A stretch of DNA of 64,000 nucleotides from J038 sp034437535 (GCA_034437535.1 DAOTTZ010000029.1:1-64000), one strand, 5' to 3'. Positions 35,223 through 44,311 are shown, counted from the stretch's first letter. Numbers and translations: made by a program. Notes: generated by a model from the letters alone, not told the origin.

Positions 35223-35251
35223 CGGGCGGGGCTTCTATCTCTCCCCGCCCG
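35223..35251. terminator. GC-rich hairpin between convergent genes
   Basis: A perfect 9-bp stem (35223-35231 with 35243-35251) lies between the molybdoenzyme and carboxypeptidase stops. Only a short TTTG follows on the minus strand, so bidirectional termination is likely but weak. Confidence 0.5.
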
Positions 35252-35266
35252 ATACATGACAGTTAT

Positions 35267-36721
35267 TTAATCCCCCAGGGCAACCCGTACAAACGCCCGC
35301 ACATCTTCCGTCAGTTTCACCAATGAGGCTTGATCCAGGTACATCATATGCCCGGCTTCATAATCTGCCATGTGGATGTTCTGGCGGAATACCGGATCAA
35401 GGTTCATGTGGTTGAATGTGTATTGCGCGGCAAAATGAGGCGTCGCCAGGTCATAATATCCCATCCCGACGAACACCTGCATATATGGGTTCTTTGAAAA
35501 GGCCATCCGTAGCGCGTCGCTGGTATCCGCCAGTTTGCCACGTTCATATTCCCAGTTCATGTTCACATCAAAGCTCAAAATCTCATACACACGATCTGTC
35601 TCGTACCCCAGTTCCCGCCGCATATAATCGTTGAGCATGGCGGTATAAGGCGGCATGATGGCGGAGTAAGAGGGATCATGTTCGAACGCCTCGCGCACCG
35701 AAAGCGCATCAATCCCTTTGAAGCGACTATCCAACCGGCCAACGGTGCGCTTTTCATCCCGGAGCAATTCTTTGCAGAACAGGAAGATGTTCACCCCCAG
35801 GTTACTGCCGTCAATCCAGCGATCACTCACCCCGGTGTAGCGAGCCAGCTTCCGCACGATCTCGGCCCGCTCGGCGTCACTCAGGCTGTCCCCTTGCATG
35901 AGCGCGATCGTGTAATCGGTAGCGGCCCACGCCTCGACCTCGGCCAGCACCTCCCGGAGCGGCTTCGCCTGGAGGTCATCCGCCAGCTTGCCATGATACC
36001 AGGCCGTCGCGGTATAAGTCGGCAGGAATAAGATATAGGGCAAGTCGTTGCCCACGCCGAAGTTAAGCGTCTGGAAGTTCAACACGGTAGAGATCAGCAT
36101 GATCCCGTTAAAGGCGATGCCTTTATCAACCAGGTGACCGGCCAACCCCGCCGCCCGTGTGGTGCCGTAACTTTCCCCGGCCAGGAACAAGGGCGAAGAC
36201 CAGCGGCCATAGCGCGTCAAATACAGGCGGATGAATTCTCCCACCGCTTCGATGTCCGCCTTGAGACCCCAGTATTTTTTGTTGTCATCGCTTTTACTGG
36301 CCCGGCTGTAGCCGGTGCCCACCGGATCAATGAAAACCAGATCGCTAAAGGTCAGCCAGGTATGCTGGTTGGGGACCAGCTTATAAGGCGGTGCGGGCAT
36401 CCAGCCTTCGTCTTCCATCTGCACCCGCTTAGGGCCGAGCGCACCCAGATGCAACCACACCGACGACGACCCCGGCCCACCGTTAAACACAAATGTGAGC
36501 GGACGTGCGCTTACATCAGCGGTGTCTTCCAGCGTGTACGCGGTGAAGAACATCTGCGCTTCGATCTCGCCTTGTTCGTTCTTCAGCGGCATCCGCCCGA
36601 CAGTGGCCGTATAACGCAAGTCGGACGACTCCAATGTGAGGGCGTGCGTCGTGGTGATCGGTTGTTCTTCGGTCGGCTTTGCACCGTTATCGACAACATT
36701 ATTTTCGCTTGATGTGCTCAT
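35267..36721 (-). CDS. Serine carboxypeptidase (S10 family)
   Basis: 484 residues from the ATG at 36721, preceded by AGGAGC; the open frame extends to 36850, but those residues lie in the promoter region. S10 motifs: FNGGPGSSSVWLHLGALGP (oxyanion hole), Ser184 in AGESYGTTRA, Asp in GYYDLATP and His in YEAGHMMYLD. No signal peptide is evident, which is common among bacterial S10 relatives. It removes C-terminal residues from peptides. Divergent from msrA. Confidence 0.9.
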   Translation of the reverse strand: MSTSSENNVVDNGAKPTEEQPITTTHALTLESSDLRYTATVGRMPLKNEQGEIEAQMFFTAYTLEDTADVSARPLTFVFNGGPGSSSVWLHLGALGPKRVQMEDEGWMPAPPYKLVPNQHTWLTFSDLVFIDPVGTGYSRASKSDDNKKYWGLKADIEAVGEFIRLYLTRYGRWSSPLFLAGESYGTTRAAGLAGHLVDKGIAFNGIMLISTVLNFQTLNFGVGNDLPYILFLPTYTATAWYHGKLADDLQAKPLREVLAEVEAWAATDYTIALMQGDSLSDAERAEIVRKLARYTGVSDRWIDGSNLGVNIFLFCKELLRDEKRTVGRLDSRFKGIDALSVREAFEHDPSYSAIMPPYTAMLNDYMRRELGYETDRVYEILSFDVNMNWEYERGKLADTSDALRMAFSKNPYMQVFVGMGYYDLATPHFAAQYTFNHMNLDPVFRQNIHMADYEAGHMMYLDQASLVKLTEDVRAFVRVALGD

Positions 36722-36861
36722 GGCATTGCTCCTATGGGTGAAATGATGGGCAGAGTGTACCCACACAGATAGGTTATTCGCAATCTCATTCGATTCCGAC
36801 GAAAGATTTAGGCCATTTATGCTATCCTGACTATATCGTATCGTTAGCAAAGGATAGTCTC

Positions 36862-37392
36862 ATGGCTTTAGCAACACTCGGCGGTGGGTGCTTCTGGTGC
36901 CTGGAAGCCGTCTACCAGCAACTGCAAGGGGTAGAAAAAGTGGTCTCCGGTTATGCGGCGGGGGATGTAACAAACCCCACCTATAAGCAGATCTGCACCG
37001 GCACCACCGGCCACGCGGAAGTCGTACAAATCACCTATGATGAAAATGTGGTCTCGTTCGAAGATCTGCTGGATGTGTTCTTCACGATTCATGATCCGAC
37101 CACGCTCAACCGGCAAGGGGCAGATGTCGGCACACAATACCGCTCGATCATCCTGACGCATGATGACGATCAACGCGCCATCGCAGAGCAGAAGATGACC
37201 GAAGTGGAACAAACTGGCATGTGGGCAAACCCCATTGTCACACAGGTCGAGCCGCTGGACATATTCTATGAGGCGGAAGACTATCACCAGAATTACTTCC
37301 GCAATAATCCGGGTGCGGGTTATTGTCAGGTGGTCATCGCGCCCAAAGTCGCCAAGTTCCGCCAGAAGTACATGGAACGCCTCAAGGCATAA
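36862..37392 (+). CDS. msrA: Peptide-methionine (S)-S-oxide reductase
   Basis: 176 residues with GGCFWCLEAVYQQLQGV, catalytic Cys10, VSGYAAGDVTNPTYKQICTGTTGHAEVVQI and GADVGTQYRSIIL, the MsrA pattern without an MsrB fusion. It reduces methionine-S-sulfoxide in oxidised proteins and free methionine; a resolving Cys near the C-terminus may be the one in GAGYCQVV. Cytoplasmic. Monocistronic, with a hairpin behind it. Confidence 0.96.
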   Translation: MALATLGGGCFWCLEAVYQQLQGVEKVVSGYAAGDVTNPTYKQICTGTTGHAEVVQITYDENVVSFEDLLDVFFTIHDPTTLNRQGADVGTQYRSIILTHDDDQRAIAEQKMTEVEQTGMWANPIVTQVEPLDIFYEAEDYHQNYFRNNPGAGYCQVVIAPKVAKFRQKYMERLKA

Positions 37393-37399
37393 ACCACGA

Positions 37400-37435
37400 C
37401 CGGGCAGGGACATCAACCACCCCGGCCCTGCCCGG
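37400..37435 (+). terminator. Hairpin behind msrA
   Basis: A perfect 10-bp GC stem (37400-37409 with 37426-37435) sits 8 bp past the msrA stop. It lacks a T tract. Confidence 0.45.
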
Positions 37436-37522
37436 CCACCTTACCCCTAAAGTCTGGGGTGACGTCTTCGTATGCACGAATTTACAATTTGAGTATGATA
37501 GAGCATAAGGAGGCGCGATGCT

Positions 37523-38080
37523 ATGGAGTTGTTCTTTCTTATTACATTCGGAATCGGCGCGGTTTACCTCCTGCTGATGATTTTCGGCGGGGTTGGGGAG
37601 GCGTTAGACTTCGACCTGGCCGGGTTGTTCGGCGGTGCGGCGGAAAGCCTGGACGGTGGGCTGGACCTGGACGGCGGCAACGAGGGCCTGGGTTGTAACG
37701 TCATCGCTGGCTTCCTCACCGCGTTCGGTGCGATTGGCCTGGCAGGCACCGTTGCAGATCTCAATATCTATTTGGTGTTGGCGTTGGCCGTGATCTTCGG
37801 TTATGCCGTCGGTCGGTTGATCTCACGCTTTATACATTTCGTCTATACACAACAGAGCGATACCGTCGCCTCCCAGGATACGCTAATCGGTAAGCTAGCA
37901 CGAGTCACCATCAGCGTGCCGGCTGGTAAGGTCGGGGAAGCCATCGTGGAAGATGGCCCGGTCACCAAATACCCGATCCGTGAGGTGAACGAGACCCCGC
38001 TAAAACGCGGCGACATGGTGATGATCGTGTCGATGGACGGTACGACGCTCAATGTGAAGAAAAAACGTGCGGAAGACTAA
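37523..38080 (+). CDS. NfeD-like membrane protein, flotillin partner
   Basis: 185 residues: membrane helices near 3-22, 57-78 and 80-100, then a C-terminal OB-fold domain (LIGKLARVTISVPAGKVGEAIV, LKRGDMVMIVSMDGTTLNV) as in NfeD/YuaF proteins. The Gly/Asp-rich loop between the first helices would be outside. NfeD-like genes typically precede flotillin genes, exactly as here (16 bp to the next start). Together they organise membrane microdomains. Confidence 0.85.
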   Translation: MELFFLITFGIGAVYLLLMIFGGVGEALDFDLAGLFGGAAESLDGGLDLDGGNEGLGCNVIAGFLTAFGAIGLAGTVADLNIYLVLALAVIFGYAVGRLISRFIHFVYTQQSDTVASQDTLIGKLARVTISVPAGKVGEAIVEDGPVTKYPIREVNETPLKRGDMVMIVSMDGTTLNVKKKRAED

Positions 38081-38096
38081 ATAAGGGGATATTTTG

Positions 38097-39575
38097 ATGG
38101 ATAGTAGTTTGATTTTGATCGGAGCCGCTGGCTTAATTGTCATCGCGCTCGTCGTCTGGCTGATCCGCTATTATCACCGTGTCCCGCCCAGTGAGGTCAT
38201 GGTGGTCTATGGGCGCAAAGCCCCCCGGTTGATTACTAACGGCGGCGTGTTCGTCATCCCGATCCTGGAAGAATACAAAAAGCTCGACCTGACCGTTATC
38301 ACCATCAAGATGGAAAAAGATGAGGTCTACACAGTCAGCGGTGTACCCATCATGCTGGATTGGGTGGCGCAGGTGCAGATCGGCAGTACCAACGAAGCCA
38401 TGCAGACGGCGGCCCGCGCCTTTTTGGATAAAGCGCGTACTGAGATCACCAGCATCCTGCTGGATACCCTCAGCGCGAACTTCCGCGCCATTGTCGGCCA
38501 GATGAGCGTTGAGGCCATACACCGCGACCGGGACGACTTCGCCCACCGGGTACAGGAACTCGCCAGCGATGATATGTCCGCAATGGGTGTGAACATCGTG
38601 AGCATGGGTATCGAAGAAATTGTCGATAATCAGGGCTACTTAGAGGCGATGGCCGCGCCACAAATCGCCGCCGTCAAGCGGGATGCTACAGTAGCCGAGG
38701 CCGAAGCCGAGCGCGAAGCACGCATCCGGGCGGCGGCGGCTACCCGCGAGGCCGAGCAAGCCGAACTCGACGCGCAACGTGAGACCCTGGCCCAGAGCGA
38801 AGCCCTGCAATTGCGCGAAGTCGAGGTACAACGCCGGGTAGACATCGAACGCGCTGAATCCGACCAGGAAGTACAACAAAAACGCGCCCTGGCCGTCGAG
38901 CAACAGCAAGAAGCCGATATTCTGGTGCCAGCGCGGGCCGAACGTGAAGCGACCGAAATCCGGGCGGAAGCCTCCCGCCGCAAGATGACAATCGAAGCGG
39001 AAGCCGACGCTACCGCCGTCCGCGAACGCGCCGAAGCCGACGCCGCCGCCACCGAACAACGCGGTCGGGCAGATGCCGCCGCCCTGCAAGCCAGAGAACT
39101 GGCCCAGGCCGAGGGTGAAAAAGCCAAGCTCCTGGCGGAAGCAGAAGGCCGCCGCGAACTGGCCGCCGCCACCGCCGCCGAAGACGCGATCAACCTGCGC
39201 CAGTTCATCATCGAACAGGTCACCCATGCCGAGATCGAGAAAGTACGCGCCATCAGCGATGCGATGGCCGGATTGGGTGGTAATGTGCGCGTGGTGCAAT
39301 TAGGCGGCAATGGTGACGGCTCTACCAACACCTTTATGGATTTCCTGATGGGCATCCCAGAAGTGGCCGAAGTCTTGCGGACGAAGGTAGAAGCCCTGAG
39401 TGGCGAAGACTTCGATAAGACCATCCACCGTGTGATGAGCATGTTCACCAGCCTGCGTACCATCGATGACAGCGTACCCGTCAACGGATCACCACTCCCG
39501 ATGGATTACGGGACGAACGCCCCCGGCAATGGCAAAGGTGATACCCCCCCGGACGACCAACCGGCGGACGAATAA
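38097..39575 (+). CDS. Flotillin-family (SPFH) protein
   Basis: 492 residues: N-terminal hairpin or membrane helix (about 5-25), an SPFH domain at about 30-200 (PSEVMVVYGRKAPRLITNGG, VSGVPIMLDWVAQVQIG, MGVNIVSMGIEEI) and a long Ala/Glu-rich coiled coil (about 205-390), ending in a variable domain. It matches bacterial FloT/FloA-like scaffold proteins. The start is ATG 38097 after AAGGGG; TTG at 38094 is also in frame. It forms an operon with the NfeD-like gene and ends at a terminator. Some extreme Ala/Glu codon bias creates long antisense frames. Confidence 0.9.
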   Translation: MDSSLILIGAAGLIVIALVVWLIRYYHRVPPSEVMVVYGRKAPRLITNGGVFVIPILEEYKKLDLTVITIKMEKDEVYTVSGVPIMLDWVAQVQIGSTNEAMQTAARAFLDKARTEITSILLDTLSANFRAIVGQMSVEAIHRDRDDFAHRVQELASDDMSAMGVNIVSMGIEEIVDNQGYLEAMAAPQIAAVKRDATVAEAEAEREARIRAAAATREAEQAELDAQRETLAQSEALQLREVEVQRRVDIERAESDQEVQQKRALAVEQQQEADILVPARAEREATEIRAEASRRKMTIEAEADATAVRERAEADAAATEQRGRADAAALQARELAQAEGEKAKLLAEAEGRRELAAATAAEDAINLRQFIIEQVTHAEIEKVRAISDAMAGLGGNVRVVQLGGNGDGSTNTFMDFLMGIPEVAEVLRTKVEALSGEDFDKTIHRVMSMFTSLRTIDDSVPVNGSPLPMDYGTNAPGNGKGDTPPDDQPADE

Positions 39576-39580
39576 CCCCC

Positions 39581-39607
39581 TGGGCGGGGCCTGGCTCCGC
39601 CCATTTT
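39581..39607 (+). terminator. Intrinsic terminator behind the NfeD-flotillin operon
   Basis: A compact stem (39581-39590 with 39594-39603, one G-T pair, triloop) is followed by TTTT. It separates the flotillin operon from the cysteine synthase promoter. Confidence 0.7.
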
Positions 39608-39659
39608 AAGCTCAGATGATCGTCAGTTAAATTGACTTATAAAAAGACGTTTGCATTGG

Positions 39660-39688
39660 TTGACAGTCGCCTCAAAGCGGGTTACACT
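39660..39688 (+). promoter_or_regulatory. Promoter of the cysteine synthase leader transcript
   Basis: TTGACA (39660-39665), a 17-bp spacer and TACACT (39683-39688). Transcription should start near 39695, about 24 nt before the leader-peptide ATG. It is one of the best sigma-70-type promoters in the window. Confidence 0.8.
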
Positions 39689-39718
39689 TCGGCTGTAAAC
39701 ATAAGTGAGGAGGACGGG

Positions 39719-39778
39719 ATGTTTTCCCTGCGTTCCTGTTGTACCTGTCAAAGTTTGGAGAGTAAGACCACGCTTTGA
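39719..39778 (+). CDS. Cysteine-rich leader peptide of an attenuator
   Basis: A 19-codon frame encodes MFSLRSCCTCQSLESKTTL. AGGAGG lies 6 nt before the ATG, an unusually strong ribosome binding site for so small a frame. Three of four consecutive codons (39737-39748) are Cys (TGT TGT ACC TGT), and cysteine is otherwise rare. The stop codon (39776-39778) directly abuts segment 39767-39775, which can pair with the 5' arm of the downstream terminator. The peptide most likely has no function beyond ribosome position sensing for charged tRNA-Cys. Confidence 0.82.
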   Translation: MFSLRSCCTCQSLESKTTL

Positions 39779-39908
39779 TCGGGTAGCATAATACAAATCG
39801 ACTGGCAATTTCTCGCCAGCAGACGACGCCAAGCGTGGCTAAACTCTTCCAGATTTCAAGAGTTTGCAAAGCCATGCTTTTTGTTTGGTCTGCTGGCGTT
39901 TTGTTTTA
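39767..39908 (+). promoter_or_regulatory. Transcription attenuator: antiterminator pairing and long terminator hairpin
   Basis: Terminator: stacked helices 39814-39824 with 39888-39898 (11 bp), 39831-39840 with 39870-39879 (10 bp, one G-T) and 39841-39848 with 39858-39865 (8 bp), followed by TTTTGTTTTA (39899-39908). Antiterminator: 39768-39775 at the end of the leader frame pairs perfectly with 39831-39838, enclosing a small stem 39802-39806 with 39815-39819; both occupy 5' arms of the terminator. A ribosome stalled at the Cys codons leaves 39768-39775 free; one that reaches the stop covers it, so cysteine plenty gives termination. Confidence 0.8.
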
Positions 39909-39938
39909 GTGTAATCCAACCATGAGAGGGCAATTATC

Positions 39939-40907
39939 ATGACTGCGGCCTTAAGACAAGTCAATTCTATCTCGCATCAACACACCCTGGTCGAGCCGAC
40001 GACCATCGAATGGCAAATCGGCAATACCCCGTTATTGAGCTTCAAGCGGCTGACCGCTCACCTGCCGGAAGATGTGCGCGTCTTCGCTAAAGCCGAATGG
40101 ACCAACCCCGGCGGCAGTGTGAAAGACCGCGCCGCCCTGCAAATCATCCGTGAGGCCGAACGCGACGGCCTGCTGGCACCGGGCAAGACCATCATGGATA
40201 GCACCAGCGGCAACACCGGCATCGCCTACGCCATGATCGGCGCGGCCAAAGGTTACCCGGTCAAGTTATTCCTGCCGGAAAACGCCAGCCCGGAGCGCAT
40301 TGCTATCTTACGCGCCTACGGGGCCGATCTGGTGCTGACCGACCCGCTAGAAGGCAGTGACGGGGCCATCCGCGCCGCCCGTGATCTGATCGCCAACCAA
40401 CCGGATGACTACTTCTACGCCGACCAGTACAACAACGTGGCCAACTGGCGCGCCCATTATTACGGCACCGGCGTAGAGATCTGGCGGCAGACCGACGGCG
40501 CAGTGACGCACTTCGTCGCGGGCCTGGGTACCTCCGGCACGCTGATGGGCACCGGTCGCCGCCTGCGTGAGCATAACCCGGCGATTCAGGTGATCTCTCT
40601 GCAACCGGATTCACCGTTTCATGGGTTGGAAGGCTGGAAGCACATGGAAAGTGCCATCACACCCGGCATCTACGACGAAGCATTCGCCGATGCTGATTTT
40701 GGCATCAGCACGGAAGACACCCAGGCAATGGCACGTCGCTTAGCACGGGAGGAAGGGTATCTGGTTGGCATCAGCGCGGCGGCGGCCATGGTCGGCGCGT
40801 TGCAGGTGGCGGGGCAGATCGCGGAACGGGGCGATGCCGGTACCGTCGTCACACTCTTCCCGGATAATGCCTATAAGTATCTGAGTGAGTCCTTCTGGAC
40901 ATCATAA
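39939..40907 (+). CDS. cysM: Cysteine synthase (PLP, CysM-type)
   Basis: 322 residues. PLP Lys62 lies in NPGGSVKDRAA, with the phosphate loop STSGNTGIAYA (88-98) and VAGLGTSGTLMGTGRRL. LPENASPERIAILRAYGA and the FYADQYNNVANWRAHYYGTGVEIW block point to the CysM side of the O-acetylserine/O-phosphoserine sulfhydrylase family. It makes cysteine from an activated serine and sulfide or a sulfur donor. GAGAGGG lies 8 nt before the ATG, 31 nt after the attenuator T tract. Expression should rise when cysteine is low. Confidence 0.92.
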   Translation: MTAALRQVNSISHQHTLVEPTTIEWQIGNTPLLSFKRLTAHLPEDVRVFAKAEWTNPGGSVKDRAALQIIREAERDGLLAPGKTIMDSTSGNTGIAYAMIGAAKGYPVKLFLPENASPERIAILRAYGADLVLTDPLEGSDGAIRAARDLIANQPDDYFYADQYNNVANWRAHYYGTGVEIWRQTDGAVTHFVAGLGTSGTLMGTGRRLREHNPAIQVISLQPDSPFHGLEGWKHMESAITPGIYDEAFADADFGISTEDTQAMARRLAREEGYLVGISAAAAMVGALQVAGQIAERGDAGTVVTLFPDNAYKYLSESFWTS

Positions 40908-40916
40908 CGTCCGTGC

Positions 40917-40948
40917 GGGGCGGTCGCTCATCACTGGCTGGCCGCCCC
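40917..40948. terminator. Hairpin between convergent genes
   Basis: A 7-bp stem (40917-40923 with 40942-40948) lies between the cysM and SGNH-gene stops. No T tract on either strand. Confidence 0.35.
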
Positions 40949-40959
40949 CACCTGCTCGC

Positions 40960-42153
40960 TTATCCGCGTGGTTCTAGCAGGTCATTTTCCAGCAGATAAT
41001 CGCGCACCGCTCCCGCCACAACTGCGTTACCATAAGCCGCAAGGTGGAAATCACCATTCCAGTAGAGCATCTGGCCGGTGTTGAGGCTTTCATCGACGGC
41101 GGCTTGCAACGCCGGGAGTGTATCCAGGCAATACCAACCGCGTGTTTCGCATTCCTGCCGCATGGCTTCCCGGTTGGCTCGCATCTGGTCTAAATACGCT
41201 TCGCTCAAGGCACCGTCCAGGTAATCCGCATAGACCAATTCTTTATACGGGATCATGACGATGACGACCGGCGCGCCGAACGCCTCATCGATCATGTCGA
41301 TGCCAGCCTGATAATTGCTCAGGTTGCGCTCGAACCCGTAAGCCACCGCCGCATACGAGTCCGTATTGTTGCCGGGTGGATATTCTTCGGTCGTGATGTA
41401 GAAGTTGGCCCCCGCCAGTTCGATGACCTGACCATGTTCGTAATTGGAGGAAGACGGCGGCGGGTTCAGCCGGTTATCCAGCAGATGCAATAAAGCGGAA
41501 TATTGCCCCAGGCCACGCGGCGGGCGCACCGGGTCCGGGCTGGGGGGCACTTGCAGGCCCCGGATCCTGTTACGCAATTGATCGAAGTTGTAATCGTCCA
41601 TCAAGTCGTTATCATACCGTTGCCAGATCACGACACCGGGTTCCAGCGGCAAGGCGAATTCTTCGATCATCGCCAATTGACCACCGGGGCCGGTGCCCGG
41701 TTGCCCGGCGTTGATGACGTGCCAACCGTATTGAGATTGGAGCCGTTGCACCCAGCAATCCGCCGCGAACGTCCAGCAGAAGGTGAATGAATCGCCAAAG
41801 GCCATAATATCGACCGGCCAGCTTGGCTCCCCGACCCGCAGGCCGACCGGGTGTTCCCAATCTGGCAAATTGCGGGTGGAAAAGGTAAAGCGGGCATCAC
41901 GCCAGCGTACCGGGCGATCTTCCAGGCCGGGGGGTAAATGCGCCTGATAGCGCGTGCTGGATTGAAACGGCACCGGCGGCAGAATATGCTCTTCTGACCA
42001 GGGCACCTGCCTTACACTCTGAATTTCCCCTTGAATTTCAGCCGGGAGCGAATCAAACCCGGCCCGCAAGAAGACCTCGATCAACACGAAGATCAACAAG
42101 GTGCTGAACACCATCAAGCCCAGGTTAATCAGACAACCAGTTACACGTTTCAC
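40960..42153 (-). CDS. Membrane-anchored SGNH-hydrolase-like protein
   Basis: 397 residues: an N-terminal transmembrane helix (about 8-28) and an extracytoplasmic SGNH/GDSL-like domain. Block I is IMAFGDSFTFCW (nucleophile Ser), Asn is in VINAGQPGTGPGGQLA (block II/III), and Asp/His lie in WNGDFHLAAYGN near the C-terminus. Such proteins act on acyl groups of carbohydrates or envelope polymers. Its start overlaps the 717-residue protein's stop (ATGA), so both are coupled and may modify the same surface glycan. Confidence 0.8.
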   Translation of the reverse strand: MKRVTGCLINLGLMVFSTLLIFVLIEVFLRAGFDSLPAEIQGEIQSVRQVPWSEEHILPPVPFQSSTRYQAHLPPGLEDRPVRWRDARFTFSTRNLPDWEHPVGLRVGEPSWPVDIMAFGDSFTFCWTFAADCWVQRLQSQYGWHVINAGQPGTGPGGQLAMIEEFALPLEPGVVIWQRYDNDLMDDYNFDQLRNRIRGLQVPPSPDPVRPPRGLGQYSALLHLLDNRLNPPPSSSNYEHGQVIELAGANFYITTEEYPPGNNTDSYAAVAYGFERNLSNYQAGIDMIDEAFGAPVVIVMIPYKELVYADYLDGALSEAYLDQMRANREAMRQECETRGWYCLDTLPALQAAVDESLNTGQMLYWNGDFHLAAYGNAVVAGAVRDYLLENDLLEPRG

Positions 42154-44303
42154 GGATTCATCCTTCGAAATTCAATCCAATCGATCATCAAGCCCAGATC
42201 ACGGCCACCGGGTGCGGCAGTCGTCGCCGTCTCGAACGTAAGGCTCAGGTGAACCCCCTCCCCGACCAAAGCGGCTGGTAGATCCACCGTATATTCTGCC
42301 AGGGCCGCTGGCCCCAACGCCGCCGCCCCGACGACCGTATCATCCAGGCGGATTGTCACCGTCTTGGCCCGCTGGAAGCTCTGCGCGGAGAAAGCCAACG
42401 TATACGCCCCCGGCGGTAAATCAACGTAGAGCGTGGCGGGGGTCGGTGGCTCGCCCGTCCAACGAGCGGTCAAACCGCCGAAGTCCTCACGCCAATACCA
42501 GCCCCAACCGGTGTAAGTTTCATCGGCCGGCCCACCGATGTCAACCCGGTAGATGCCCGGCTCAACTTCCGGCGGGGTACGGGGCGGGCACCCTGCCGGG
42601 TGCCAGTGCGTGCGGTAGGCGATGGCCTGCCCTTCGATGAAGACCGGACACAACAGATCCGGCAGACTGTTGAAGTAACCGATCATCTCGCGCACGGATT
42701 CACCGTTGGGCGATGGTACAAAATCCTTATGGATGACGATGTAACCCAGCGGCCACTCCGGGATGATCCGCCGCAATTGTGACTCTACCAATTCCGGGTT
42801 GAGGTCAATCCGCTGGCCGATCCAACTCAAGAGCGGATCGCCCGTCCGCAGGTAGAAGAAATGCTCTAACGGTGCCCGCGCTAAAAAGCCGTTGACCATC
42901 CGCCGGCCATGCGCCAGCCCGTAATATTGAAACGCGATGGCCTCCGCATTGCCGACCAGCAATTCCCCGGTTCCAACCCCACTGGGAGCCTGCACGATGA
43001 CGTAATCTTGCGCCACATCTTCCGCCCCCATCGCCGCGTAGAAGTCATACGGCGCGACAATCGGTTGGAGTGGCCCCGGTTGATACAGGCGCAAGGTCGC
43101 CACCAGCAAGAGAGCCGCCGCTGTCATCAGCCCGGCCCGGCGCGGGAGCGTCCAGCCCCGCAAGATCGGCGTCCAGGTCTTCGCGGTGAAGATCAAACCG
43201 GCGATGACGTAAACCGGCCCCACCCGCCAGGGCATCCGAAAGTTGCCGTCGGTCAGATCGAACACCACGCGATACGGCATCGGGATCGTCAAGCCGAAGA
43301 CCTGCCAATCCGGGCCAATCGCCAGTATCATCGGCGGGAGCATGAGCGCGAACCACAACCAGCGATCACGCGGCAGGTCATCCCGCCGCCAGCCGACGAC
43401 CAGAGACGCCAGCACCGCAATCATGACGAAGCCGCCCAACGTCGGCACATCCCAGTGCCACCAGCGATCATACGTCCATAAAAATCCGCCCGGAAACGGA
43501 ATCCCCGGTCGGTCTTCCACCACGCCGGGCACAAAACTGCCATCCGGCCCCTGTAGAATATAACTCAGCGGCCCGGCGATCCACAGCAATGCCAACGCGA
43601 CGGCCACGATGCCACTACCGACCGCGATGATCTGCCCCCGATGCGGACTTCGCCACAGGTCACGCAGGCCCACCGGCACGATCAACAACGCCAGCATCAG
43701 CGGAAATTGTAGATCGGTCAGCACCATCGCCCATAAGCCGATGGTCATCACGCCGCCCCAGGCCAGCGCGCGCCGGATCTGCCCGGTGTTGATCGCGCTG
43801 ACGACCTGCCGCCACAACAACAGATGCACCGGGAGCCAGAACCAGCCGATCAGGTTGATGTGGGTGTTGTAATAGAAGTACCGTACCAGCGGTGTCGCTT
43901 GCAGGGCCGTCCCGGCCAGAAAAGCCAATCCCGGCGAGACGCCTTCCGCCCGCAAGTACACGTAGAACAGATACCCCATCAGCGTAATCGCCACCCAGGT
44001 GATGAGCGTCATCGCCGTCAGCGTACCCGTCACTGGCTCCAGCACTGCCCACAACGGAAACCAGAACAGCGACAACGTGGTATAGGCGAAGTTGCCGACG
44101 AACGGATACAGGATGTAATTACTTTGGTAGAGGTCAAGGCCGGGGGTCGTCAGGGCTTCCCGCGTCCACCAGAAGTTCCAATGGAAGTGAAAGTAATCAT
44201 AGCCAGCGGCCAGGCTCCCATTGGCGAACACCAGCGGGTAGATCGTTAAAAACGCCAGCATCAGGTAACCACCCAATGCCAGCGCATGATGTCGCAGGTT
44301 CAA
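42150..44303 (-). CDS. Large polytopic membrane protein with C-terminal soluble domain, GT-C-like
   Basis: 717 residues: about eleven hydrophobic helices to about residue 405, then a soluble extracytoplasmic part of some 310 residues ending in a beta-sandwich-like segment (PGAYTLAFSAQSFQRAKTVTIRLDDTVVG). An acidic/aromatic first loop (GYDYFHFHWNFWW) is where GT-C glycosyltransferases keep their catalytic Asp. The plan resembles uncharacterised glycosyltransferase-like (YfhO/DUF-type) proteins. Acceptor unknown. Operon with the SGNH gene and 8 bp after the SH3b gene. Confidence 0.72.
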   Translation of the reverse strand: MNLRHHALALGGYLMLAFLTIYPLVFANGSLAAGYDYFHFHWNFWWTREALTTPGLDLYQSNYILYPFVGNFAYTTLSLFWFPLWAVLEPVTGTLTAMTLITWVAITLMGYLFYVYLRAEGVSPGLAFLAGTALQATPLVRYFYYNTHINLIGWFWLPVHLLLWRQVVSAINTGQIRRALAWGGVMTIGLWAMVLTDLQFPLMLALLIVPVGLRDLWRSPHRGQIIAVGSGIVAVALALLWIAGPLSYILQGPDGSFVPGVVEDRPGIPFPGGFLWTYDRWWHWDVPTLGGFVMIAVLASLVVGWRRDDLPRDRWLWFALMLPPMILAIGPDWQVFGLTIPMPYRVVFDLTDGNFRMPWRVGPVYVIAGLIFTAKTWTPILRGWTLPRRAGLMTAAALLLVATLRLYQPGPLQPIVAPYDFYAAMGAEDVAQDYVIVQAPSGVGTGELLVGNAEAIAFQYYGLAHGRRMVNGFLARAPLEHFFYLRTGDPLLSWIGQRIDLNPELVESQLRRIIPEWPLGYIVIHKDFVPSPNGESVREMIGYFNSLPDLLCPVFIEGQAIAYRTHWHPAGCPPRTPPEVEPGIYRVDIGGPADETYTGWGWYWREDFGGLTARWTGEPPTPATLYVDLPPGAYTLAFSAQSFQRAKTVTIRLDDTVVGAAALGPAALAEYTVDLPAALVGEGVHLSLTFETATTAAPGGRDLGLMIDWIEFRRMNP

Positions 44304-44311
44304 ACAGGCTC

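Noticed and set aside
36722..36850. 43 extra N-terminal residues for the serine carboxypeptidase
   Set aside because: They cross the divergent promoter region; ATG 36721 has an AGGAGC site.
38636..39484. Long antisense frames under the flotillin gene (up to 282 codons)
   Set aside because: They are Ser/Arg/Ala-rich products of the Ala/Glu-biased coiled-coil codons; the sense frame is a clear flotillin.
39779..39938. T-box or other riboswitch before cysM
   Set aside because: No T-box GGGTGGNACCGCG motif or specifier arm was found; the Cys leader frame and pairings explain the region better.
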